Assembly: GCF_003614185.1 (NCBI RefSeq)
Contig: NZ_KZ987724.1
Span: forward strand, 3,345,379-3,409,378
Reading direction: 5' to 3'
From: Paenibacillus aceti
Lineage (GTDB): Bacteria > Bacillota > Bacilli > Paenibacillales > Paenibacillaceae
Length of the DNA stretch: 64,000 bases
Part shown: positions 54,218 through 63,242 of the stretch, piece by piece
How the letters are laid out: each line of letters starts with the position of its first letter
How positions within the stretch are numbered: position 1 is the stretch's first letter
Program-made: the position numbers and the translations under genes
Notes under the pieces: generated by a model
The model's database searches: none
What the model was told of the DNA's origin: nothing
The model's input: the letters and a program-made list of their open reading frames with translations, nothing else

Positions 54218-54310
54218 TGTCCATAGATAACCTTTCTCTGGATAAAGTGGCCCCCACGTGGAAAACTAACTTTACTCCCTTATCTGCCATCATTCTAGGA
54301 GGAGAACATC

Positions 54311-55588
54311 ATGGAGCATCAAGCGATATGGGCTATTGGCATTTTCCTGCTGACCTATGCGCTCATCATCTCGGAGAAGATTCACCGTACTATCATTGCA
54401 ATGATTGGCGCCGTACTTATGATTATACTAGGTATCGTCAATCAAGAGACAGCCATTCATCACATCGACTTCAACACACTAGGCTTGCTAATCGGAATGA
54501 TGATCATCGTAAACACAATGGCCGAGACCGGTCTCTTCAATTATATCGGTATCTGGACAGCCAAGAAGGCCAAGGGCAAGCCCATCACCATCCTATGCTT
54601 CCTAATGATTATTACCGCCGCCGGATCTGCATTCCTCGATAATGTAACGACCATTATCCTGATGGTTCCGATCGCCTTTAGTGTGACCCGCAAGCTCGAG
54701 ATCAAGGCATTCCCCTACGTCTTCTCAATGATTATCGCTTCGAATATCGGGGGGACGGCGACCTTAATCGGTGACCCGCCTAATATTATGATTGGCAGCG
54801 CTGCCAAGGACCTGACGTTCTTATCATTTATTGCGAATCTAACGCCGGTCGTGATCCTCATTATGGCCGCGATTATCCCTTTAATAGTAATTATTTTCAA
54901 AAAAGGCATGACCACATCCCGGAAGAACCAGGAAGCTATCATGAATATGAAGCTGGACGGATTAATTACCGATCCCAGACTTATGACTAAATCCTTAATC
55001 GTGCTCGCCCTCACCTTGCTTGGCTTCTTCCTGCATCAAGCATTTCACCTGGAATCGGCAACGGTAGCCTTGAGTGGGGCGTTCGTGCTGCTTCTATTAA
55101 GTGGGGAGCAGGTAATGGAGAGAGCGTTCCGCTCTGTGGAATGGCCGACCATCTTCTTCTTCATCGGCCTGTTCGTCCTGGTCGGAGGACTGGTCGAGAC
55201 TGGAACGATTAAGCAATTGGCAGAGCGTGCTGTCGATTTGACCGGCGGAGATCCGCTGCTTAGCTCGATGCTTATCCTGTGGCTTAGTGCTCTCGCTTCC
55301 GCATTCCTTGACAACATCCCATTTGTCGCCACCATGATTCCAATGATTCAGGATATGGGCAATATGGGGATTACCCATCTTGAGCCGCTATGGTGGAGCC
55401 TGTCGCTAGGAGCTTGTCTCGGCGGGAATGGTTCCTTGATCGGGGCCAGTGCTAACCTGATCGCAGCCGGTATGTCAGCGAAGGAGAACGAACCGATTAC
55501 CTTCGTTAAATTTCTAAAATATGGATTCCCATTCATGCTGTTATCTATCGTGATATCCAGCGTATACATTCTGCTGAGATACTTCTAA
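54311..55588 (+). CDS. ArsB/NhaD-type ion transporter
   Basis: A 425-residue membrane protein with about 11-12 segments and two related halves, each with a re-entrant-like motif: FLDNVTTIILMVPIAF / NIGGTATLIGDPPNIMIG in the first and FLDNIPFVATMIP / GGNGSLIGASANLIAAG in the second. This is the ion-transporter superfamily with arsenite, Na+/H+ and dicarboxylate carriers. No ars genes are nearby, so an Na+ or organic-anion role is as likely as arsenite. RBS AGGAGGAG. Confidence 0.85.
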   Translation: MEHQAIWAIGIFLLTYALIISEKIHRTIIAMIGAVLMIILGIVNQETAIHHIDFNTLGLLIGMMIIVNTMAETGLFNYIGIWTAKKAKGKPITILCFLMIITAAGSAFLDNVTTIILMVPIAFSVTRKLEIKAFPYVFSMIIASNIGGTATLIGDPPNIMIGSAAKDLTFLSFIANLTPVVILIMAAIIPLIVIIFKKGMTTSRKNQEAIMNMKLDGLITDPRLMTKSLIVLALTLLGFFLHQAFHLESATVALSGAFVLLLLSGEQVMERAFRSVEWPTIFFFIGLFVLVGGLVETGTIKQLAERAVDLTGGDPLLSSMLILWLSALASAFLDNIPFVATMIPMIQDMGNMGITHLEPLWWSLSLGACLGGNGSLIGASANLIAAGMSAKENEPITFVKFLKYGFPFMLLSIVISSVYILLRYF

Positions 55589-55666
55589 TAAAGGCGCTTT
55601 TCTTTTGTGATATCAGGCGTTTTATGCTATCTTTAAGGTATGTAGCATTCTAAAGGAGGGGCAGCC

Positions 55667-56020
55667 GTGACGACGAGAAATAAAAGATATGTCGCAATCA
55701 TTCTTTTTATTTGTCTCGCCTTGATCACGTCTGTCTCTTTGGTCAATTTTACCGAAGACCCGGCCTCTACCAGAACTGCACATCAGAAGGTTCATAAGAA
55801 CATTTTTAAGCAGGACCACCATAATCGTCATTTTGCAAGGTCCTTATTCCTGAATAAACTGCCTCTCGAGAAAGCATTCGTCCTACTTCTCTTGGTGCTG
55901 CCAATTGCGGCATTTATTTTGCTGGCTAGACCTAGAGTTTCCTTTCGCCCGCTTTTCTCATTGCGTCTTAAACGCATCCTTCTATCACCCATTAAATTTA
56001 CTAGCATGTTTGTAGCTTAA
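55667..56020 (+). CDS. Small two-pass membrane protein of unknown function
   Basis: 117 residues with an N-terminal membrane segment (YVAIILFICLALITSVSLV), a His-rich, basic extracytoplasmic loop (HQKVHKNIFKQDHHNRHF), a second segment (AFVLLLLVLPIAAFILLA) and a basic tail. GTG start behind AAAGGAGG. It lies between the ArsB/NhaD-type permease and the KhtT-like gene. No family is recognised. The His-rich loop might bind metal. Confidence 0.6.
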   Translation: MTTRNKRYVAIILFICLALITSVSLVNFTEDPASTRTAHQKVHKNIFKQDHHNRHFARSLFLNKLPLEKAFVLLLLVLPIAAFILLARPRVSFRPLFSLRLKRILLSPIKFTSMFVA

Positions 56021-56130
56021 GCACAGCAATCCTTGTCGATTTGTTTGCCTGGTCTAACAATCTCGGAGGGATTTATTGCTATATGCTTTTTGTTAATTAG
56101 TTATTTTTAAATACTGGAGGCTTGAAGCAA

Positions 56131-56625
56131 ATGAATCTCAAAGAAACGGATTTGCCGGGAATCGGTAAAAAATTCGTAGTTGAAACCCGCAGTAGCGATA
56201 AACTCGCCATTACTATTCATGATGACGGTAGACGCGAGGTAATTCATTTCGATAGTGATGATCATGATCAGATCAAATCAAAGATTACGCTTGATGATGA
56301 TGAAGCAAGATATGTATCAGCTATTATCGGTGGTGTAACCTATAAACCGACAGCCCTCGACAACATTGAAGTGGCTCTTGGAGATCTTATTATTGAATGG
56401 TACAGACTTGAACCTCAATACAAGGCGATCGGCAAGACCATTGGCGACTTACGCATACGTCAACGTTCAGGAGCTACGATTATCGCAGTCATCGAGAAGA
56501 ATCATTCCAAGCATATTAATCCTGGTCCTGACTTGCTCCTTACCGCTGATGCCCTTATCGTCGTTCTCGGAGAACGTCTCCATCAACAGCAGATTAGACA
56601 AATTCTACTGAGTGGAAGTAGTTGA
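56131..56625 (+). CDS. KhtT-like cation/proton antiporter regulatory subunit
   Basis: 164 residues: an N-terminal domain beginning LKETDLPGIGKKFVVET and a C-terminal RCK_C (TrkA_C) domain (GKTIGDLRIRQRSGATIIAVIEK, LTADALIVVLGE). In Bacillus khtT regulates the K+/H+ antiporter KhtU encoded next to it. Here no KhtU-type gene follows; the next gene is yitT-like. ATG 56131 is preferred to the TTG three codons earlier because CTGGAGG is better placed. Confidence 0.85.
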   Translation: MNLKETDLPGIGKKFVVETRSSDKLAITIHDDGRREVIHFDSDDHDQIKSKITLDDDEARYVSAIIGGVTYKPTALDNIEVALGDLIIEWYRLEPQYKAIGKTIGDLRIRQRSGATIIAVIEKNHSKHINPGPDLLLTADALIVVLGERLHQQQIRQILLSGSS

Positions 56626-56759
56626 CTTAGACTCAAACTCGTACGCCTGGCCAACCAAAATGCTTCAGGAAGAGAACGGTCCTTCCTAAACCGCCGTACG
56701 CTGCACCTTGATAGTTATTCATAGCTATCACGCCAGGCAATACGGTTTGGAGAGGGGAA

Positions 56760-57608
56760 ATGAACATGGACGACAAATTCACGACATTCTCTCCATGGAC
56801 CCGGAAGCGCTGGCATGCTAAAGTTCCTGATTCCCGGCCGACCAGAATACTAGGCGTCGTCGCCGGGGCATTGCTCGCTTCCATCGGTCTTGAACTGTTC
56901 CTTATGCCGCACGGTATCATTGTAGGCGGAATGACCGGAGTATCGGCTTTGCTCGCCTTCTACACAGAGATGAGACTTGGCTTGTTCTTATTCCTGCTGA
57001 ATATGCCGATATTCATGCTGCAACGCTGGAAGCTGAACAGTAGCTTCTCATCTCTGTCCATCTTGGGCCTGCTTGTGCTCTCGCTCGGGTCCTTTCTGCT
57101 TCATCCGCTCCCGGCGCTTACCAGTAATCCTATACCAGCCGCACTGGTTGGGGGATTATCATTAGGGTTCGGGGTCGGTCTTGCCGTCCGTTTCGGGGGC
57201 GCTCTCGACGCTTCGGGGAGGCTGTTCGACTGGCTACGCTCCAGAAGCCCGCTGCCGACGGAGGCGATGATCTGGTTGTTCAACTGCCTTATTTTTATAA
57301 CCGCCATATGGCTGATAGGCTTTGAACAAGCAACTCATTCCGTTATCGCTTATATTTTTGTATTTGAGTCGATAAAATTAACGCTCTCCGGCATCCGTCT
57401 CCACGTTACAGTGCAGATTCGCAGCCGCAGAAGCGATGATATTCAACAAGCGATCGCCTTATATTTGAACCGCGATTCCAGCAATGTCAATCAGACCGCC
57501 GATGAACCTGCAACGCTCCATTACCGATGTCATCGCTGGGAAATGCCGCGTCTCAAATCTATCGTTAAAGATTGCGACCCAGATAGTGAAATATCTATCA
57601 AGAGCTAA
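56760..57608 (+). CDS. YitT family membrane protein
   Basis: A 282-residue protein with five or six membrane segments in the first ~210 residues (LGVVAGALLASIGLELFLMPHGIIVGGMTGVSAL is the family's opening block, split here over two segments). A C-terminal soluble DUF2179-like part follows. Function is unknown in this family. An ATG two codons downstream (56766) is an alternative start. Confidence 0.85.
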   Translation: MNMDDKFTTFSPWTRKRWHAKVPDSRPTRILGVVAGALLASIGLELFLMPHGIIVGGMTGVSALLAFYTEMRLGLFLFLLNMPIFMLQRWKLNSSFSSLSILGLLVLSLGSFLLHPLPALTSNPIPAALVGGLSLGFGVGLAVRFGGALDASGRLFDWLRSRSPLPTEAMIWLFNCLIFITAIWLIGFEQATHSVIAYIFVFESIKLTLSGIRLHVTVQIRSRRSDDIQQAIALYLNRDSSNVNQTADEPATLHYRCHRWEMPRLKSIVKDCDPDSEISIKS

Positions 57609-57611
57609 AGA

Positions 57612-57650
57612 AGAAGCCGCCCGCTCCGTAAATACGGAAAGGACGGCTTT
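57612..57650. terminator. Terminator between yitT-like gene and nrdG
   Basis: AGCCG...TCCGT pairs with ACGGA...CGGCT with internal mismatches, followed on the plus strand by TTTTATATT. It lies between converging genes and probably serves both. Confidence 0.7.
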
Positions 57651-57654
57651 TATA

Positions 57655-58155
57655 TTAACTAAGCAGAACGGCCTTCTCTTCTCTCAGACTCTTCTTAACG
57701 TCAAGCACTCGCTGGTTCTCCGAGCCTCGCCACTTCAGCTTCAGATTACGCTGTTCAAGGACGAACTTCCCATCGATAAGAACATCACAGCGGGACAATA
57801 GTTCCAGCTTGGCCGGCTCCGAGACAATCTCTTCAAAAGTATAGCCAGACCATATCCAAATATCCTTCCCGGGACATTCGCTGCGCACCCTCGACGTTAG
57901 GCTTAACAGCCCCTCAACATTCTGAAAAGGCTCGCCACCCAGAATCGATAACCCCGCGATTCTTACATCAGGCATATTCAAATCGGCAATAATCCGATCC
58001 TCCAATTCCTGAGTATAGAGTGTTCCATATTCAAAATTCCAGGTAGCCGCGTTAAAACATCCCTTGCAGTGATGCGTGCAGCCTGAAGTGAATAGCGAAT
58101 GCCGTAACCCTTTTCCATTGATAACATCAAACTTCTTGTAATCGACTATATACAT
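57655..58155 (-). CDS. nrdG: Anaerobic ribonucleotide reductase activating protein
   Basis: A 166-residue radical SAM enzyme. The cluster motif is CTHHCKGC near residues 26-33, and GGEPF follows. It generates the glycyl radical on NrdD. It starts 12 bases after nrdD on the same strand, the usual nrdDG pair. Confidence 0.95.
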   Translation of the reverse strand: MYIVDYKKFDVINGKGLRHSLFTSGCTHHCKGCFNAATWNFEYGTLYTQELEDRIIADLNMPDVRIAGLSILGGEPFQNVEGLLSLTSRVRSECPGKDIWIWSGYTFEEIVSEPAKLELLSRCDVLIDGKFVLEQRNLKLKWRGSENQRVLDVKKSLREEKAVLLS

Positions 58156-58167
58156 ATTTCACAGGCC

Positions 58168-60348
58168 TCACATATGTTTAACCCGGGACAGGACTTCCTT
58201 CTGCTTCCCTACGTTAAATGGACGTTGGCTCGGTTCGGACAAATAGCCGCAGCAGCGCCGGATCACCGACGAGGTCTTCGGATTTCTATTCCCGCAATTC
58301 GGACATTGGAAACCGTTATTGGTCGCCGCGAATTCCCCTTCATAGCCGCATTCCAGACATTTATCGGTCGGCGTGTTCGTCCCAAAGTAAGGTACTCTCT
58401 CATAGGCATAATCCCATACGGCCTCTAGAGCCTCAGGATTATTCACCAACGAGTCGAATTCGCAGTAAGTGATAAATCCGCCATTTGCGTATTTCGGGTA
58501 AGGCTGTTCAAACTCGATCTTCTCAAACGGAGTAACCTTCTTATTCACATCCAGGTGGAAGGAGTTTGTATAATATCCCTTATCTGTCACACCCGGAATG
58601 ACGCCGAACTTCTCTTCATCCAGCTTGCAGAAGCGGTAGCACAATGATTCCGCAGGAGTAGAGTAAAGGCTGAAGCCATATCCGGTCTCTTCTTTCCATT
58701 GAGCGGTCTTGGCACTTAAATACTGCACGATCTGCAGGCCTTTGCGGCGCAGCTCTTCATCTTCAAACAGTGATTTCCCATATAAGGCCATCATCGTCTC
58801 ATGAATACCGATATAGCCCAGCGAAATACTGGCCCGACCGTTCTCCAACAGATGATCAATCGTATCCTCCGCTTGCAGACGACTTCCAGCAGCACCTTCC
58901 ATATACAGAATTGGGGCTACCTTCGCCTTGACCCCTTTTAACCGCTCAATCCGGTATAACAAGCCTTCCTTGCACACCTCCAGCAGTTCATCCAACAGAC
59001 GATAGAATTGCTCCTCAGAGCCCTTCGCCCGAATAGCGATGCGTGGCAAATTCGCGGTGACGACGCCCATATTGAAGCGCCCGTCATGCAGCTCCTTCCC
59101 GTTCTCTACATATACCCCAAGGAAAGAGCGGCAGCCCATCGGGAATTTGAAGGAACCGGTAATCTCCTCCACCTTAGGTACAGAGATAACGTCAGGATAC
59201 ATCCGCAGGGTACTGCATTTTAAGGCCAGCTGCTTAATATCGTAATTGGGATCGCCAGGCCGCAAATTCACGCCATCCTCCATAGCAAAGATCAGCTTCG
59301 GGAAAATTGCCGTCTTCCCATCTCTGCCGAGACCGCGGATTCTGTTCTGCAGAATCGAAATCTGAATTTGTCGCTCCGCCCAGGATTGCCCCCGACCAAA
59401 GCCGAAGGTGCTGAAAGGCGTCTGTCCATTCGCGCTGACGAGCGTATTAATCTCATACTCAAGGGATTGGAAGGCATCGAAGGTTTCTTTTTCCGTCAGT
59501 TTCTTCGCGTACTCCAGGCAGCGTGGGTACTTCTCATGCAATTCAGCATTTTCCCAAGATATATCTAGCTCCTCGATTTCAGAAACATCCAGCATGTACA
59601 ACCATTCAAGTCCTCGGCGATAATGCTTCTTGAACGATTCAAGGACATAAGGCGCTAGGATGATATCAATCTCATTAATCGTATTGCCACCATAGATATG
59701 GCTTGCGACTTGCGCAATGATCTGCGCCGTAATCGCCGTCGCCGTAGTGATCGATTTAGGGGTTTCGATCTGGGCATTTCCTAGCTTGAAGCCGTTCTCC
59801 AGCATCCCCTTCAGATCAATTAGCATGCAGTTGTATATTGGAAAATAAGGACTGTAGTCCTGATCATGAAAATGCAGATCCCCCTTATTATGAGCTTCAA
59901 CCACCCGTTTAGGAATCATATAGGTTTGAGCGAAATCCTTGGCCATAATCCCGGCCAGCAAATCACGCTGCGTCGGGATCGTCGCCCCGTCTTTGTTGGA
60001 ATTCTCCTTCAATACCTCTTCATTCGTCAGCTCCAGTAGTCCAAGTACCTTCTTGTCCAGACTGCTACGCTCACGACGCTTCAGGTTTCTTACCTCACGA
60101 TAGCCGATATAAGCCTCGGCGACGTCCTTTCTTCTGCTATTCATAAGTGCAGACTGAACCTCATCCTGAATATGTTCAATGTCCACTTTTTCTAATTTGG
60201 TAATCTTGCGTGTAACCTTGTCCGCTAATTTGTGGGCAAGCTCCATGTCTTCTTTTTTCTCTGTACTGTTCATGGCTGCACAGATCGCATCAATTATTTT
60301 CTGCTGATTAAATGCTACCTCGGAGCCATCTCGCTTAATCACTAACAT
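58168..60348 (-). CDS. nrdD: Anaerobic ribonucleoside-triphosphate reductase
   Basis: 726 residues. The N-terminal ATP-cone begins MLVIKRDGSEVAFNQQKI. The catalytic barrel follows, with active-site Cys in KCSTLRMYPD and the C-terminal zinc site CLECGYEGEF/CPNCGNRN. The glycyl radical lies in RRCCGYLS. It reduces NTPs to dNTPs without oxygen, so the organism can make DNA anaerobically. ATG 60348 is chosen because AAGGAT is correctly spaced. Confidence 0.96.
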   Translation of the reverse strand: MLVIKRDGSEVAFNQQKIIDAICAAMNSTEKKEDMELAHKLADKVTRKITKLEKVDIEHIQDEVQSALMNSRRKDVAEAYIGYREVRNLKRRERSSLDKKVLGLLELTNEEVLKENSNKDGATIPTQRDLLAGIMAKDFAQTYMIPKRVVEAHNKGDLHFHDQDYSPYFPIYNCMLIDLKGMLENGFKLGNAQIETPKSITTATAITAQIIAQVASHIYGGNTINEIDIILAPYVLESFKKHYRRGLEWLYMLDVSEIEELDISWENAELHEKYPRCLEYAKKLTEKETFDAFQSLEYEINTLVSANGQTPFSTFGFGRGQSWAERQIQISILQNRIRGLGRDGKTAIFPKLIFAMEDGVNLRPGDPNYDIKQLALKCSTLRMYPDVISVPKVEEITGSFKFPMGCRSFLGVYVENGKELHDGRFNMGVVTANLPRIAIRAKGSEEQFYRLLDELLEVCKEGLLYRIERLKGVKAKVAPILYMEGAAGSRLQAEDTIDHLLENGRASISLGYIGIHETMMALYGKSLFEDEELRRKGLQIVQYLSAKTAQWKEETGYGFSLYSTPAESLCYRFCKLDEEKFGVIPGVTDKGYYTNSFHLDVNKKVTPFEKIEFEQPYPKYANGGFITYCEFDSLVNNPEALEAVWDYAYERVPYFGTNTPTDKCLECGYEGEFAATNNGFQCPNCGNRNPKTSSVIRRCCGYLSEPSQRPFNVGKQKEVLSRVKHM

Positions 60349-60510
60349 TAAGTTCATCCTTCATAATCATATTCTGATGTCCTCATATAAAGACAAAATC
60401 ACCTGCTATCAAACATGCCAAAAGAGTATAACATAATGAAAAAATTTATACGGTGATCATGAACACTTGACAAACACTCCGAGCGGGAAGTTCATCATCC
60501 CGTCAATAAA

Positions 60511-61455
60511 TCAGGATCTCCGGATGTCGATTTCATGATCATAGCGGTAAATTAACGACGGACTGTCCGGATCATGCTGTAAAAGCGTCTTCTCCACCGC
60601 CTGCTCGCTCTGCACAGCATAGCAATACATGCAATTGAATCTGCAGGTATTATAAACCCCAACATCCACCGACTCTACACAGAGACAGGCTCCACGTTGA
60701 TTCTTATCCTTGTGGGCGCCAATTTCTCTGCCGAGCAGGTTGGAAATCAACCGTCCATCTATGCAGCTTCCATGGCGGATACCGCAATGCGCAAGCTCAA
60801 CTGCCTCAGCGCAGGTCTCTACCTCCATTCCATTGGCATGGCCTATACGACTTAGCTGCCGGGCCATCTCTTCAAGCTGAGTCTCGTACTCCGGCTTTGT
60901 AATGTCCATGAAGGTGATCTCGCTCAGATCAGGCTGCTTTTTGATTTTATTCTCCGTCTTCCCGTAGAAATCCATAAAACTAATGACTAAGCGATGGGTA
61001 TATGAATTCAAGCGCTGCGCCAAGGTCTCGATTCGCTGCAAATGATACTCTACTGGCGTCAAGCTGCTAATAATGATCGGATCATATCGCCAGATCACTC
61101 GATCTGCACCGATTTGCCGACTTAGCTTCTGGAATACCTCCACCCTGCTGTCCAGCGTGGGAAGATTCGGTTCAAATTCGGACGGATAATCATTCAACGT
61201 GAATTGAAAATAATAATTATATCCCTTCGCATCCAATGTAGCTAAATGCCTCATAAACGGACGCGGATTCTTCGTCCAGAACACGATCATATCTACATCC
61301 TCAGGCTTCAGGCTAAACCCGCTGACCTGCTTCGTATTAAACGGATTAACCCGGTGGAAATACCCTGCCTCGATTCTTTTCATGAACCAATCTCCAAAGA
61401 AGGCCGGGATATCTGTTCTTCGGCTAGCGCTAATGATCAACTTGTCTACCTCCAC
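60511..61455 (-). CDS. DUF1848 radical-SAM-like protein
   Basis: A 314-residue protein with the DUF1848 opening IISASRRTDIPAFFGDWF and the FWTKNPRPFM and WRYDPI blocks. A CRFNCMYC (CxxxCxxC) cluster motif lies near the C-terminus, about residues 280-287, rather than near the N-terminus as in most radical SAM enzymes. Additional cysteines occur in CAEAVELAHCGIRHGSCIDG. The substrate is unknown. It lies upstream of nrdDG on the same strand with a 160-base gap. Confidence 0.8.
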   Translation of the reverse strand: MEVDKLIISASRRTDIPAFFGDWFMKRIEAGYFHRVNPFNTKQVSGFSLKPEDVDMIVFWTKNPRPFMRHLATLDAKGYNYYFQFTLNDYPSEFEPNLPTLDSRVEVFQKLSRQIGADRVIWRYDPIIISSLTPVEYHLQRIETLAQRLNSYTHRLVISFMDFYGKTENKIKKQPDLSEITFMDITKPEYETQLEEMARQLSRIGHANGMEVETCAEAVELAHCGIRHGSCIDGRLISNLLGREIGAHKDKNQRGACLCVESVDVGVYNTCRFNCMYCYAVQSEQAVEKTLLQHDPDSPSLIYRYDHEIDIRRS

Positions 61456-61572
61456 TCCTAATTCTTAAATTTTTCATAAATGCTTTTATGACGCCTATTG
61501 ATAATATATACTAAAAAAGAGAACGTTCGTTCCAGTTTTCTGGCATATTATTTATTATTGGAGGTTCATCAA

Positions 61573-61887
61573 TTGGATATTACTGAATTTCAGCGATGGG
61601 TAAAGCAGCATTACCAAGACAGAGGCTGGTCGGATCTCGATATATTCGTACGCATCGGCTTCCTGGCGGAAGAGACCGGCGAGGTGGCACGAGCTATACG
61701 GGCGCTGGAAATCGGCAGAGATCGGCCCGATGAGGTAGACGGCACCTTTGAGGAGAACAGACAGCATTTGACGGAAGAGCTGGGCGATGTGCTAGGGAAC
61801 CTGATCGTCATAGCGAATAAATACGATATCTCGCTCGAGGAGATATTTCAATCCCATCAAGCTAAATTATTAGACAGATATTCATAA
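61573..61887 (+). CDS. MazG-like nucleotide pyrophosphohydrolase
   Basis: A 104-residue, all-helical protein of the MazG superfamily. The metal-binding EExxE is in LAEETGEVARAIRALE, and the second acidic motif is LTEELGDVLGNLIVIAN. It hydrolyses NTPs or dNTPs to monophosphates. I chose TTG 61573 behind TTGGAGG. The LOG-family gene follows after 24 bases. Confidence 0.85.
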   Translation: MDITEFQRWVKQHYQDRGWSDLDIFVRIGFLAEETGEVARAIRALEIGRDRPDEVDGTFEENRQHLTEELGDVLGNLIVIANKYDISLEEIFQSHQAKLLDRYS

Positions 61888-61911
61888 GGAAAAAGGAGAG
61901 AGATCCTAAGT

Positions 61912-62493
61912 ATGAAAAGTATAGCGGTATATTGCGGCTCCAGTATCGGAGCATCCCCTGTGTATAAAGAGGGCGCGCGCGCATTAGGTTACGAATTAGC
62001 TAAACGCGGTATTACATTGATCTATGGAGGAGCCAGCGTCGGGCTCATGGGGGAAGTGGCCAGCGCAGTCCTCGAGAATAACGGACACGCCATAGGTGTG
62101 CTGCCGAATTTCCTGCAGAATCGTGAGATTGCCCATACGGCCCTGTCCGAGCTAATCATCGTCGATTCGATGCATGAGAGGAAGGCCAAGATGGCGGAGC
62201 TTGCTGACGGATTTATCGCCCTGCCAGGCGGTCCTGGAACGATGGAGGAATATTTCGAAATCTTCACCTGGGGACAATTAGCATTGCATAATAAACCCTG
62301 CGGCCTGCTGAATATCAATCACTATTATGATTCTCTCATCGCTCTATTCGACCATATGACTCAGGAGAGATTTATGCATAACAACTACCGTTCCATGGTC
62401 ATAACGGACACCAATCCAGCTGGGATTCTGGAACAATTCACTAGTTATACGCCACCTGCAGTTAAGACGTACAGGACGGATCAGCAGGGTTAA
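61912..62493 (+). CDS. LOG family (TIGR00730) nucleotide phosphoribohydrolase
   Basis: A 193-residue Rossmann-type protein. SIAVYCGSSIGASPVYKEGA opens it; the catalytic PGGPGTMEE motif is at about residue 103 and ERKAKMAELADGF before it. The family cleaves nucleoside 5'-monophosphates to base and ribose phosphate; in plants it activates cytokinins. The MazG-like gene upstream suggests a nucleotide clean-up pair. Confidence 0.9.
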   Translation: MKSIAVYCGSSIGASPVYKEGARALGYELAKRGITLIYGGASVGLMGEVASAVLENNGHAIGVLPNFLQNREIAHTALSELIIVDSMHERKAKMAELADGFIALPGGPGTMEEYFEIFTWGQLALHNKPCGLLNINHYYDSLIALFDHMTQERFMHNNYRSMVITDTNPAGILEQFTSYTPPAVKTYRTDQQG

Positions 62494-62570
62494 TGAAGTT
62501 CATACGAACTATTCACCTACCCACCTATCCACGACAAGTGTGAAAACTGCATATTTGCAGGCTTTTGGAG

Positions 62571-62758
62571 CTCTAACGAAACGCCATATCGTTATTACCG
62601 TGAAAACAGCACCCACTCAAATCTAACGAAACGTCATATCGCTATTGGGGTAAAAATCAGCCATTTAGCCTCCGTTTTGCCCTAATAGCGATACCCTGTT
62701 TCGTTAGACTTTTTAATTGCTTCTTTTGAAGCGAATAGCGATACCACGTTTCGTTAAC
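62571..62758 (+). repeat. Four-module inverted repeat element, copy B
   Basis: Four modules of the type TAACGAAAC-n-ATATCGTTATT: two forward (about 62574-62596, 62623-62646) and two reversed (62684-62707, 62733-62756). The whole is the reverse complement of the element at 5463-5640 with many scattered substitutions, including spacers such as TTCAAAAGAAGC. Modules are better preserved here than in copy A. No ORF is present. Confidence 0.88.
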
Positions 62759-62812
62759 CTACGAATACGTGGGGTTATGCGGATAGATGTACAAGCTTTA
62801 CAACACAAATTG

Positions 62813-62856
62813 AGAATAATAAAACACTCGCTTAAAAGCGAGTGTTTTATTATTCT
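62813..62856 (-). terminator. Terminator of the tRNA operon
   Basis: A 21-bp perfect inverted repeat (AGAATAATAAAACACTCGCTT and its complement) with a 2-base loop. The T-rich lower stem and position 16 bases after the last tRNA mark the end of the minus-strand tRNA transcript. Confidence 0.9.
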
Positions 62857-62871
62857 GACTATTTAAAATGA

Positions 62872-62951
62872 TGCCGGTGAGAGGACTCGAACCTCCACGG
62901 TTTCCCTCACGATTTTGAGTCGCGCGCGTCTGCCAATTCCGCCACACCGGC
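62872..62951 (-). tRNA. tRNA-Leu (CAA)
   Basis: Long variable arm, acceptor GCCGGTG/CACCGGC, anticodon loop CTCAAAA giving CAA, TTCGAGT arm. The 3' CCA is not encoded. Last gene of the cluster. Confidence 0.93.
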
Positions 62952-62972
62952 ATAATAAAATATTCAGTTAAA

Positions 62973-63049
62973 TGGCGCGCCCTAAGAGATTCGAACTCCT
63001 GACCTTTTGATTCGTAGTCAAACGCTCTATCCAGCTGAGCTAAGGGCGC
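62973..63049 (-). tRNA. tRNA-Arg (ACG)
   Basis: Acceptor GCGCCCT/AGGGCGC with G discriminator and encoded CCA. Loop CTACGAA gives anticodon ACG (A34 expected to become inosine). It lies between the two Leu genes, where I recall no gene in the Bacillus subtilis trnD order. Confidence 0.95.
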
Positions 63050-63063
63050 ATGAGTTCAAACAG

Positions 63064-63149
63064 TGCGGAAGACCAGACTTGAACTGGTACGATAGTCACC
63101 TACCGCAGGATTTTAAGTCCTGTGCGTCTGCCGATTCCGCCACTCCCGC
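63064..63149 (-). tRNA. tRNA-Leu (UAA)
   Basis: 86 bases with a long variable arm, acceptor GCGGGAG/CTTCCGC, loop CTTAAAA giving UAA. CCA is not encoded. Confidence 0.93.
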
Positions 63150-63158
63150 AAAGATCGA

Positions 63159-63232
63159 TGGAGGCGCCACCCAGATTCGAACTGGGGATAAAGCTTTTGC
63201 AGAGCTGTGCCTTACCACTTGGCTATGGCGCC
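63159..63232 (-). tRNA. tRNA-Cys (GCA)
   Basis: Acceptor GGCGCCA/TGGCGCC, loop CTGCAAA giving GCA, encoded CCA. Confidence 0.95.
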
Positions 63233-63242
63233 ATAAACAAAA

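Noticed and set aside
54220-54310. yybP-ykoY (Mn) riboswitch before the ArsB/NhaD-type gene
   Set aside because: The conserved core blocks of that class are not present; only a terminator-like hairpin can be supported.
56633-56920. 95-codon minus-strand frame across the start of the yitT-like gene
   Set aside because: It is antisense to conserved coding sequence with no start signal; the short paired stretches at 56640-56700 were too weak to call an RNA.
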